Assembly (NCBI GenBank): GCA_016699535.1
Contig: CP064980.1
Span: forward strand, 1,620,001 to 1,684,000
DNA length: 64,000 nt
DNA from: Myxococcales bacterium
GTDB lineage: Bacteria; Myxococcota_A; Polyangia; Polyangiales; GCA-016699535
Direction of reading: 5' to 3'
Translations under genes and position numbers: made by a program
The notes under the pieces: model-generated
Database searches by the model: none
What the model was told of the DNA's origin: nothing
Seen by the model: the letters and a program-made list of their open reading frames with translations, nothing else
Shown: one piece after another, positions 43,689-51,878 of the stretch
Position numbering within the stretch: position 1 is the stretch's first letter
Layout of the letters: the number at the start of each line of letters is the position of its first letter

Positions 43689-44462
43689 CTAAAAAGCGTT
43701 TCGCATAAGAGTTTCAGGATCTTCGTCTTCAGGAGCGATGCCTTCGACAAAATTGCGTACCCGCTCATCGTCACTGCGACGCATTTCCTCCGGGCTGCCT
43801 GTGAAAATTACTTCGCCTTCGTGAATCATAGCGATCCGGTCGCTGACGTAGGCAGCACTGTGCATATCGTGGGTGACGATAATCGAAGTAACATGTAAAC
43901 GCTCTTTCAATTGCAAAATAAGCCGGTTAATCCGGGTCGTGTTGATAGGGTCAAGTCCCGTTGTAGGCTCATCATAAAGCAATACTTCGGGGCGAATGGC
44001 AATAGCGCGAGCCAAAGCCACACGTTTTTTCATGCCTCCTGAGAGGCTGGATGGCATCATGTCTTCGATTCCTGCAAGACCCACGTAAGCGAGTGATTCG
44101 GCAACGCGTTCGGTGATTTCTTGTTCCGAGGCGTGCTCGTGTTCGCGCAGGCCGTATGCGACATTTTCGCGAACACTGAGTGAGTCAAACAATGCTGCCC
44201 CTTGAAAAAGCATGCCGATGCGTTTGCGAATGGGAGCAAATGCTTTTTCATCAAGATGGGTCAATTCGTTTCCGTCGAATTCAATCGATCCGGCATCGGT
44301 GGAAAGCAAACCGATTAGCATCTTAAGCATGACGCTTTTGCCTTGGCCTGAGCCGCCGATCACTCCGAGTGATTCGCCGCGTTCGACTGAGAAGCTAAGA
44401 TCACGATAGACTCGTTTGTCGCCAAAAGCCTTTTTGACATGAGAAAATTCTATTAGGGACAC
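43689..44462 (-). CDS. mlaF: MlaF-like ABC transporter ATPase
   Basis: ATPase of the MCE lipid transport system, 257 residues from a GTG start. It has Walker A GGSGQGKSVMLK, Q-loop LFQGAALFDSLSV, signature LSGGMKKRVALARA, Walker B VLLYDEPTTGLDP and switch His in IIVTHDMHSA. The Q-loop and LSGGM signature fit MlaF. It precedes mlaD directly. The MlaE permease and MlaBC partners are not in this window. Confidence 0.93.
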   Translation of the reverse strand: MSLIEFSHVKKAFGDKRVYRDLSFSVERGESLGVIGGSGQGKSVMLKMLIGLLSTDAGSIEFDGNELTHLDEKAFAPIRKRIGMLFQGAALFDSLSVRENVAYGLREHEHASEQEITERVAESLAYVGLAGIEDMMPSSLSGGMKKRVALARAIAIRPEVLLYDEPTTGLDPINTTRINRLILQLKERLHVTSIIVTHDMHSAAYVSDRIAMIHEGEVIFTGSPEEMRRSDDERVRNFVEGIAPEDEDPETLMRNAF

Positions 44463-44599
44463 GGTTTTGGAGTATAGCCGTCTGGCTTGCGTCGCGCTAG
44501 CGCTGCCGGAGGACTAAATGCGGCCCGATGAATCAATCTTTTCCAAACGGAGCATGGGCGTGTATTAATGTAGCTGGAGGCGTAGTGTTGCTCGAGACA

Positions 44600-45088
44600 A
44601 TGAGTTTGCGGCAAATGATTCAGGCCGTGTTTTTGGCGGCCTTGGTCCTGGCAATTGCTTGCCCAAGTTGCCAGCGGTCAAAGACGAAAGCACTGGATGA
44701 AGCAAGCGTTCCTTTTTTGGATCGCTTTTCTGAGTTTGATCGTTGGGTAAGACACGCCGCTGAAGGTGAAGGTGGTTTTGGCGACGATGGCGCTTTTTCA
44801 GAAGCGCTTTTTTCGAAACTGCGCGGCGATTCACAAGTGCTAGCCGCTTGGGTGCTTCGGCCGGATGCGGATCGTTCAGTCTTGGCTTTTCCAAAGGCGC
44901 AGGAGCTTCCCAAAACATTGCGATGGACGCGCTTGCGAAAACAGTCTTTTGACGAGCTGCTGGTCAGCCCTTGGCAATTGCGCACAGCCTCTTCAAATCA
45001 AGGCATTCCCGGTCTGCTTATTTCCCATCGACGCAAGGAATCCCACCAAACCACGGTAATCGTGGCTTATCGACTTGATCTTGAGTAG
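44600..45088 (+). CDS. Putative lipoprotein of unknown function
   Basis: From ATG 44600 (MSLRQMIQAVFLAALVLAIAC) there is a lipoprotein signal with Cys21, and the product is 162 residues. A charged region and a small domain with FSKLRGDSQVLAAWVLRPDADRS and TTVIVAYRLDLE follow. No family is recognised. The gene is divergent from mlaF and may share its control region. Confidence 0.6.
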   Translation: MSLRQMIQAVFLAALVLAIACPSCQRSKTKALDEASVPFLDRFSEFDRWVRHAAEGEGGFGDDGAFSEALFSKLRGDSQVLAAWVLRPDADRSVLAFPKAQELPKTLRWTRLRKQSFDELLVSPWQLRTASSNQGIPGLLISHRRKESHQTTVIVAYRLDLE

Positions 45089-45123
45089 TTGAGTGAAGCA
45101 ACGCTTGCTAAAGTGACGGTTGC

Positions 45124-46098
45124 TTAAGGCGTTTTCTTCTCGATTTGGATGATAGCAAAGCGGTGGTTTTGCAAATGGCAGCCGATGACTTTTAAATCAA
45201 GACTGCTTACTCGTACGCATTGTTCGGGATCAAGTTGCAGGCTGTCGGCGACGGGAGCATCCTCGGTGCTGGACAGCAGGATGGCCTCGGATTGGTCGCG
45301 ATCAGCAAGCGCACTAAGAGACTTTTTATCGACCAAGCCGATTTTAGTTTTGATGTCGTTGCGTAAGCTCGGATGAAAGTAGTCAGCTACGCTTTTGCAA
45401 TCGTCCGATTTGCATCCCGCCATGACGCTGCCAAGTGCGATGCCAACGTGCATGCGGCCGTTTTCGCTAGCCAGGGTTTCACGCAGCGTAAGTGCTGCCG
45501 CGTTCGTGCGCTTTACGAAATTGATGAACACAACGGCGGTTGCGAGGCAGGCTATCAGTCCCAATGCCGCGGCGGCTCCCATAATCCAGATGAACGGGTT
45601 GGTTTTCCTGGGCAACAGGGCTTCGCTTGCGTAGCTGTTGAGGCTGCGAGGGGCAGTTGGCGGTGGTGGCGGGGCATGGTGATCGAGCTGAGGGGCGGAG
45701 GGCCTGTGAGATGGGATGGCCGCCGCTTGAGCGCGCGCGGAAGGCTGCACTCGGGCTGGTGTGGCTGCTGCTGGGCTTGGCTCTTCGTTGGCAAGGCTTT
45801 GGGTTCGTGCGGTGGCCGCTGGTTGCTGAGTGTGAGGCTGCTTCGGACTTGCTGCCGGTGCGGCGGATGCAGCTCCCATAAGCATGGTGCCGTGAGCGCT
45901 GCGTTGTGCCACTGCAACTTTTTCTTCAGGGACCGCTTGGGCATGAGGGTTCGGCGCAGGTGCGGACGATGCAGCCCCCATGAGCATGGTGCCCTTAAAT
46001 TTCTTTTTGGCCTGCTGTTTTAGATCGTAGCCGCAGGCGATACAGCGACTCGCGCTTTCTTTGTTTTTGGTTCCACACTTTGAACAATACAATGCCAC
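45124..46098 (-). CDS. Zinc-ribbon membrane protein with repeated GTMLMGAAS motif
   Basis: The 324-residue protein starts with a Cys4 zinc ribbon (CSKCGTKNKESASRCIACG). A Pro/Ala-rich linker carries the motif GTMLMGAASSAPA twice (about residues 36 and 70). A single membrane helix (about 172-196, WIMGAAAALGLIACLATAVVFI) is followed by a C-terminal extracytoplasmic domain with four Cys (GCKSDDCKSV, ECVRVSSLDLKVIGCHL). The ribbon end should be cytoplasmic. The doubled motif may be a docking or phosphorylation site, since Thr is central; this is a guess. Function unknown. Confidence 0.7.
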   Translation of the reverse strand: MALYCSKCGTKNKESASRCIACGYDLKQQAKKKFKGTMLMGAASSAPAPNPHAQAVPEEKVAVAQRSAHGTMLMGAASAAPAASPKQPHTQQPAATARTQSLANEEPSPAAATPARVQPSARAQAAAIPSHRPSAPQLDHHAPPPPPTAPRSLNSYASEALLPRKTNPFIWIMGAAAALGLIACLATAVVFINFVKRTNAAALTLRETLASENGRMHVGIALGSVMAGCKSDDCKSVADYFHPSLRNDIKTKIGLVDKKSLSALADRDQSEAILLSSTEDAPVADSLQLDPEQCVRVSSLDLKVIGCHLQNHRFAIIQIEKKTP

Positions 46099-46170
46099 CT
46101 TAGGCCTCCTGTCTTAGGGGGACTTTGGCAGACTATACGGATTTGCCCTATTTCGGAAAGGAAAGGACAA

Positions 46171-46198
46171 TTGAGCCACCATGCACTGAGGTTATATG
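46171..46198 (+). promoter_or_regulatory. Possible promoter of the nuo operon
   Basis: TTGAGC (46171-46176) and TATATG (46193-46198) are spaced by 16 bases. This would give a 5' leader of about 120 bases before nuoE. Both boxes depart from consensus at two positions. Confidence 0.35.
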
Positions 46199-46324
46199 AC
46201 GGAGACGATCCTTCAATCTCAGCTTAAAACCAGGCCCAAGAGCCTTTCCTTGCTGCTTGTATGTCTGGAATGGGAGCATGTGCTTGTCGGCCGAGCCCCA
46301 GAATGGTAAAGCGGCGCTCGGAAT

Positions 46325-46807
46325 ATGGCCTTTGCACTTTCAGAAGACCGTGAAAAAAAGGTCGAAGAACTACTAAGTCGTTACCCACGCAAACGCGCTG
46401 CCTGTTTGCCTTTGTTGCATCTGTGCCAAGAACAGCAAGGGTGGATAAATGCGGACGTTGTCGATTTTGTTGCCGGACGCTTGGAACTAAGCACCAGCCA
46501 AGTCAAAGGGGTACTCACCTTTTATACGCTGTATCATCAACAACCAGTGGCTCCGAATGTGGTTTGGGTGTGCCGAACCTTATCTTGTGAGTTGCGCGGT
46601 GCCAAAGCAGTGCAAGAACGGCTTGAAAAAAAGCTGAACTGTAAAATGGGACAAACCAGTCCTTGCGGCAAGTTTACCCTGAAAAAGGCCGAGTGTTTGG
46701 CCGCTTGCGGTTATGGCCCGATGATACAAATCAACGACAAGTATTTTGAAGATCTTACGGAAGAGAAACTTGACGCTATTTTAGAGGAGTACCGTGGCCG
46801 TGATTGA
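46325..46807 (+). CDS. nuoE: NADH-quinone oxidoreductase subunit E
   Basis: NuoE is part of the NADH-input module and carries a [2Fe-2S] cluster. The 160-residue product has the thioredoxin-like ferredoxin fold with VCRTLSCELRG and AECLAACGYGP supplying four Cys ligands. Upstream helices (LPLLHLCQEQQGWI, QVKGVLTFYTLYH) are typical. It overlaps nuoF by 14 bases. It is the first gene of the cluster, after a 226-bp leader region. Confidence 0.94.
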   Translation: MAFALSEDREKKVEELLSRYPRKRAACLPLLHLCQEQQGWINADVVDFVAGRLELSTSQVKGVLTFYTLYHQQPVAPNVVWVCRTLSCELRGAKAVQERLEKKLNCKMGQTSPCGKFTLKKAECLAACGYGPMIQINDKYFEDLTEEKLDAILEEYRGRD

Positions 46808-48176
46808 CGCTCCCAAAATTATCTCAAAGCGCTACGGCCACGAACGCAGCTGGACCATCGACGAGGCCGAAAAGCTTGGAGCCTATGCATTGGCTCGAAA
46901 AGCGCTGCATGAGATGAGCCCGCAACAGATTAAGGATGAAGTTAAGGCGGCCAACATTCGCGGACGCGGTGGAGCAGGCTTTCCGGCGGGAATTAAGTGG
47001 GGCTTTATCAATCAAGGTCCCGATCAGCAGGTATATCTGGTGGTCAATGCCGATGAAGGCGAGCCGGGTACCTTTAAAGACCGCACCATCATGGAAAAAG
47101 ATCCGCATGCGCTCGTCGAGGGCTGCATTCTTACCTGCTATGCGGTGGGTGCTCATGTGGCTTACATTTATGTACGGCACGAGTTGCAGTTTGCGATTAA
47201 GCGTCTTGAAGATGCCATCAAAGAAGCCTACGCGAAGGGTTATCTCGGCTCGAGTCCCTTTAGCAAAGATTATCGCATCGACGTTTATGTGCATCCTGGC
47301 GCCGGTGCTTATATCTGTGGTGAGGAAACCGCGCTTCTGAACTCGCTCGAGGGCAAACGTGGCGAACCTCGGCTCAAGCCGCCTTTCCCTGCGCAAGTTG
47401 GTGCTTTTGGCCAACCGACCCTAGTGAACAATGTTGAGACCATTGCAGCGGTGCCCAGTATCTTGGAAATGGGTGGGGAAAAATGGTCTGCGCTTAGCCG
47501 ACTTGAGCGCGATGGTGGAAGCCGGCTCTATGGCGTGAGTGGCCATGTGAAAAAGCCTGGCATCTATGAAGCACCTGTGGGACTGACTCTAAGAGAGCTT
47601 ATCTACGATTTCGGTGGTGGGATGTTGCATGAAGATCGTCCGCTAAAAGCAGTTATTCCTGGCGGCTCTTCAACTCCGGTACTGAGGCCTGATGATCTTG
47701 TTCATGCGCCCTATGAAAACGACCCGCTGCATAAATGGCACGGTCAAAGTCATATCGATGTGCCGATGGGAGTGGATACCTTTCGTGCGCTAGGCACTAT
47801 GCTCGGCACCTGCTGCGCTATCGTGATGGACAGTTCCGTTAACATGGTCGATGCATGTTTGAATCTGATGAAGTTCTACAAACACGAATCCTGTGGTCAG
47901 TGCACCCCGTGCCGAGAAGGATCGGGGTGGCTGGTCGATGTCCTTGATGGATTTAGCAAGGGCAGAGCCAAGACTGAAGATGCGGCGCTGTTGGTTGATA
48001 TAGCAAACAACATGATGGGCAATACGATTTGTGCTTTTGCAGACGGTACGGCCATGCCGATGTTAGCGATGGTACAGAAGTTTCGTGATGAATTTATCGA
48101 AGCCGCGCAAAACAAACGCGGCTTTGGGCGTCTTGATGATTCGACCCGTTCGCTGGTGCTAGGAGCAACGGCATGA
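46794..48176 (+). CDS. nuoF: NADH-quinone oxidoreductase subunit F
   Basis: NuoF binds NADH and FMN and carries cluster N3. The 460-residue product starts at GTG 46794 behind a near-perfect GAGGAG ribosome site. It shows RGRGGAGFPAGIKWGF, NADEGEPGTFKDR, GAGAYICGEETALLNSLEG, and the [4Fe-4S] motif ESCGQCTPCREG with the further Cys in NTICAFADG. It overlaps nuoE upstream and nuoJ downstream (ATGA). nuoG is not found between nuoF and nuoJ. Confidence 0.96.
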   Translation: MAVIDAPKIISKRYGHERSWTIDEAEKLGAYALARKALHEMSPQQIKDEVKAANIRGRGGAGFPAGIKWGFINQGPDQQVYLVVNADEGEPGTFKDRTIMEKDPHALVEGCILTCYAVGAHVAYIYVRHELQFAIKRLEDAIKEAYAKGYLGSSPFSKDYRIDVYVHPGAGAYICGEETALLNSLEGKRGEPRLKPPFPAQVGAFGQPTLVNNVETIAAVPSILEMGGEKWSALSRLERDGGSRLYGVSGHVKKPGIYEAPVGLTLRELIYDFGGGMLHEDRPLKAVIPGGSSTPVLRPDDLVHAPYENDPLHKWHGQSHIDVPMGVDTFRALGTMLGTCCAIVMDSSVNMVDACLNLMKFYKHESCGQCTPCREGSGWLVDVLDGFSKGRAKTEDAALLVDIANNMMGNTICAFADGTAMPMLAMVQKFRDEFIEAAQNKRGFGRLDDSTRSLVLGATA

Positions 48177-48835
48177 TCCCCTTGTCTAATTTTTATTTTT
48201 ATATCTGTGCGTTGGTGGCCTTGGGTTCAGCGCTTGCCACCGTTTCGGTGCGCAGCCCCTTGCGTGCAGCCATGGCGCTATTGCTTCACATTATAACGCT
48301 TGCTGGTCTTTATCTTATGTTGCATGCGCAGATGCTTGCTGCACTGCAGTTGCTTGTATACGCCGGTGCGGTGGTCGTGCTTTTCGTCTTTGTTATTATG
48401 CTCGTTGGCCCGAGCGCAGTGATCGAAGGCACCGAGCGTGGTGTGATTGTACGCAGCATGGCCGTAAGTGCGATGTTGCTGGTCACTGTGGCACTTGCTT
48501 TTAGTATGGCCAATATAAAGCGAGAAGCTGGTGCGATAAAAGGATGTATTGAGAGTCCTTCCTCGGATTGTGCAACGTTTGGCGGAGTGCGGGCATTTTC
48601 TCAGGAGCTTTTCGGAACAAGTCACGGAGGAGTGATTCGCGCAGGCGCTTTGGTGCCCTTCGAGTTGATATCCATTCTTCTTCTTGTTGCGATTGTGGGG
48701 GCGATTGCCGTGGCCCGAGGCCGAAGTCGTGCTGAAATCAAAGCCTTGGAAGATCGTCGTGCAGAGTTAGCCCAGGGCGACACAAAGCACACTCAACCGC
48801 TTTCCTCTTCGGCTGCTGATTCGGGTGCGACGTGA
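48173..48835 (+). CDS. nuoJ: NADH-quinone oxidoreductase subunit J
   Basis: NuoJ is a membrane-arm subunit. The 220-residue product has five helices: FYFYICALVALGSALATVSV, AAMALLLHIITLAGLYLML, LAALQLLVYAGAVVVLFVFVIMLVG with the pi-bulge Tyr/Gly region, a fourth near 105 and a fifth near 180. A hydrophilic tail (ALEDRRAELAQGDTKHTQ) is slightly longer than usual. Its start overlaps the nuoF stop. Confidence 0.92.
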   Translation: MIPLSNFYFYICALVALGSALATVSVRSPLRAAMALLLHIITLAGLYLMLHAQMLAALQLLVYAGAVVVLFVFVIMLVGPSAVIEGTERGVIVRSMAVSAMLLVTVALAFSMANIKREAGAIKGCIESPSSDCATFGGVRAFSQELFGTSHGGVIRAGALVPFELISILLLVAIVGAIAVARGRSRAEIKALEDRRAELAQGDTKHTQPLSSSAADSGAT

Positions 48836-48848
48836 AAGGAACAGACTT

Positions 48849-49157
48849 ATGCAGGTAGGTTTGGGAGAATATCTTGCGCTGTCTGCTCTGATTTTTGGCA
48901 TTGGAGCGATGGGTTTTTTGTCGAGGCGCAATGTGCTTATTCAGCTCATGTCGATTGAGTTGATGCTCAATGCCGTGAACCTCACGCTCATTGCCTTCAA
49001 TCGTTGGATGCCCGCCAATCATACCGGGCAGTTGTTTGCTTTTTTTGTGATTGCGGTTGCTGCAGCAGAAGCTGCTGTAGGTCTTGCTATCCTTATTAGC
49101 TTGTATCGCTTGCAGAAAAATATCCGTAGTGATCAAGCCAAACTGTTGAGGCATTGA
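48849..49157 (+). CDS. nuoK: NADH-quinone oxidoreductase subunit K
   Basis: NuoK, 102 residues from ATG 48849 (MQVGLGEYL), has the three helices with the conserved Glu of IQLMSIELMLNAVNLTLIAF and the second Glu in AAAEAAVGLAILIS. AAGGA at 48837-48841 is the ribosome site. The upstream start at 48825 would overlap nuoJ and lacks such a site. Confidence 0.94.
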   Translation: MQVGLGEYLALSALIFGIGAMGFLSRRNVLIQLMSIELMLNAVNLTLIAFNRWMPANHTGQLFAFFVIAVAAAEAAVGLAILISLYRLQKNIRSDQAKLLRH

Positions 49158-49164
49158 AATAGCT

Positions 49165-51878
49165 ATGAACTTAGGTTTTGCAATCGAACGTACCTTACTT
49201 TGGATAGTGCTGCTTCCGCTTTTTGGAGCAGTGATCAATGGTTTTTTCGGACGAAGCAGTACCAAGCGTATGGTTGGCTTGGTTGGTGTTGGCACGGTTG
49301 CGCTCTCCTTTGTGCTTGCGCTCGTTGTGGTAGGCCAGGTTTGGTACAGCGGAAATCCCATTCGTTACGAAGTGTATGAATGGTTTTCTTTAGCCGTAGG
49401 TGAACATACCATTCCCATCAAAGTTGCCTTTGTGCTCGACCGCCTCAGTGCAGTGATGGCGATCATGGTGAGCGGCATTGGTTTGTTGATTCACATCTAC
49501 AGTCTCGGCTATATGCACGACGATCCGGGTTACGCTCGGTTTTTTGCGTATCTGAATCTCTTTATGGCTTCGATGCTGATTTTGGTGCTTGCCAGCAGCA
49601 TGCCGGTGATGTTTGTGGGCTGGGAAGGCGTTGGTCTGTGTAGCTATCTTTTGATTGGTTATTGGTATGAAAACCCCGACTACGCCAAAGCCGGACGTAA
49701 AGCTTTCGTCGTCAACCGCATTGGTGACTTTGGCGTGTTGCTAGCGATGTTTTTGCTCTTTAGCACCGTCTATAGTTTGGAGTTTGACACCATCAATGCC
49801 AGTGCGGGCAGTCTTTCATCGATGTTGATGCCGGGGAGCGTCAGCGTGACGATGACCTTAGCAACGGCGATTGGCTTGCTGCTCTTGCTCGGTTGCGCAG
49901 GCAAAAGCGCACAGATCCCTCTGTACATTTGGCTGCCGGATGCGATGGCAGGACCCACTCCTGTTTCGGCGTTGATTCACGCGGCCACGATGGTCACGGC
50001 GGGTGTTTATCTCTGTTGTCGTCTCTCAGTAGTATTTGCTCAAAGCGCAACTGCGATGGCGGTCGTAGCAGTGGTTGGATCACTCACTGCGCTTTTGCGG
50101 TGATGCACGCCGTTGGAGCGCATGGTGATGCGGACTTGTTCAAGCTCGGTGGCCTTCGAAAGAAGTTGCCCAAAACCCATTGGACCTTTCTGGTAAGTTG
50201 TCTGGCGATTGCGGGCGTTCCTGGCTTTAGTGGTTTCTTTTCCAAAGATGAAATCTTGCTCGGCGCAGCGCTTGGTAGCTCGGAGCATGGCGCAAGCTTC
50301 TTTCCCATTCCATGGCTTGGCAGTTTTGTGCTGATTGTGCTGTTGATTGCCGCTACCTTCACGGCTTTTTATATGTTTCGCCTTTATCTACTCACCTTTG
50401 CAGGTGAGTACCGCGGCGACGCTCATCCTCATGAATCACCATCAAGCATGACGGTGCCACTTGCTGTGCTTGGTGCTGGCGCAGTGCTCGTTGGTTACTT
50501 GGGCTTTCCGCATGTTTTGCATATCTTGCCAAACCTTTGGGGCTTGTGGCTGGAGCCGGTTTTCCGCGTTGCAAGTGTTGAAATCTACAGTGGTGAGGCT
50601 CACGCTCCTGCCAGTCTTTCGTTTCAGCTTATGGCTTCGGGCAGCACTGCAGCCTTGCTTGGCATCGGAGCGGCGTATGGCCTTTACCGTCGCGGACCCT
50701 CTTCAACGACCGAAACTTGGGCTAAGGCTATGCCAGGTCTCTATCAATTGTTGCTTGATAAATGGCGCGTGGACGAGCTTTATGGTTTTTTGATTATTCG
50801 ACCGATGGCGCGCTTTGCTCGTCTGCTAGCTGGGGTTGACCGCTATGTCGTGGATGGCTTTACGAAGCTTATTGCAGTTCTGGTAAGGCTTGCCGGCTTT
50901 TTGGTTAGCCGCATCCAAACTGGCGTGATTTTTTCCTATTCTGCTGCACTCGTTGCAGGCCTTGTGTTTGTCGCGTGGTGGCTTTTGTTCCCACATGCTC
51001 AAGTTGAAGCGCATGCCGAAGGCAAGCAAGTGGAGTTCGAAGCTTCGCAGGGGCTTGGCTATATGTATCGCTGGGATTTTAACTCCGATGGCAAATTTGA
51101 AACGCCATGGAGTGCATCGAGTGCTCAGCAGGTAAGCGACTTTAGCAACGCAGAACCGAAGGGTGGCGTGCTCTTTATTGAGGGCGGACGTCTTGCTCCA
51201 GCGCGCAAGGAGATTCACTTGGCACTTGGTGAGCGTAAGAAGCTGTATCTCAACAAGATGCTGTACGGCTCAGCGGTGCAAGAAGTCTATAAGCGCTATG
51301 CACCCACAAGCGCCATGGTGGTGCAGTACGGCGCGGCTTTGCTTAGTGGTGCTGGCAAAGAGATTGAGCTAAGTGAAGGTGAAATTCCTGCTAACCTCCT
51401 GGGTGAAGCTTGGCATGCACAGGGCAGTGGCTTTAAGTTGCCAGAGCTGGTGCTGAGACATGGCCGCTACCTGCTTAAGCCTCACGGCGCTCAGGTGTTG
51501 TTTAAAGGCAGGTTAGTGAGTACGCCTATTTCCATGCTGACGGGCGATACCGTTCGGATCGGCGAAGCGCGGTTGCGCATTGTCGGCTCTCTTTTCATCC
51601 GGCCGAATGGCAATCCTTTGTTTGCTGGCGGTCGTGAAGTAGGCCCGCATCAAAGTGTGGTTGAGTTCAGGCCTGCCGATCGATTCTACCTTGGCCTAGT
51701 GCCCAACGGTGTAACCTTGCGTGCCTCTACCTATGTCGAAAGTACGGTGGCCGTTCGAAATGCTTTTGGCAACGTGCAGAAACGTAAAATACGCAGTGTG
51801 CTTGGCGCAAAACCATCTTCAAAGACAGGTGAAGCCAAGCCCCATGCCAGTTTGACCACTTTTGGAGGTGCTTTGTGA
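49165..51878 (+). CDS. nuoL: NADH-quinone oxidoreductase subunit L with internal deletion and long C-terminal extension
   Basis: NuoL is an antiporter-like proton-pumping subunit. The first frame (49165 to about 50095) is normal: SGIGLLIHIYSLGYMHDDP, VGWEGVGLCSYLLIGYWY, PDAMAGPTPVSALIHAATMVTAGVY. It then jumps at 50092-50097 to another frame starting AVMHAVGAHGDADLFKLGG, followed by GVPGFSGFFSKDEIL. Normal homologues have about 58 residues between these, including the QNDIKRVLAYST and FHLMTHAFFKALLFL segments with functional Lys and His. The loss is 3n+1 bases, with GCGCTTTT at the junction. Beyond the final helix (about 50930-50995) come about 290 extra residues. As sequenced it would not function. 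Confidence 0.85.
51000..51875 (+). other. C-terminal extension of NuoL
   Basis: After the last NuoL membrane helix (ALVAGLVFVAWWLLFPH) the frame continues for about 290 residues not found in canonical NuoL. It includes GYMYRWDFNSDGKFETPW, which looks like a PKD-type strand with a calcium-like DxNxDG loop. Beta-rich segments KKLYLNKMLYGSAVQEVYKR and GDTVRIGEARLRIVGSLF follow, then a basic tail. Codon use matches the gene, and nuoM follows with its ribosome site inside the end. No family is recognised. Confidence 0.6.

Noticed and set aside
44429..44442. Another half-site of the family 3 element (GCCTTTTTGACATG)
   Set aside because: It lies in the conserved N-terminal coding sequence of mlaF (FSHVKKAFG) and lacks a partner arm at the 19-base spacing.
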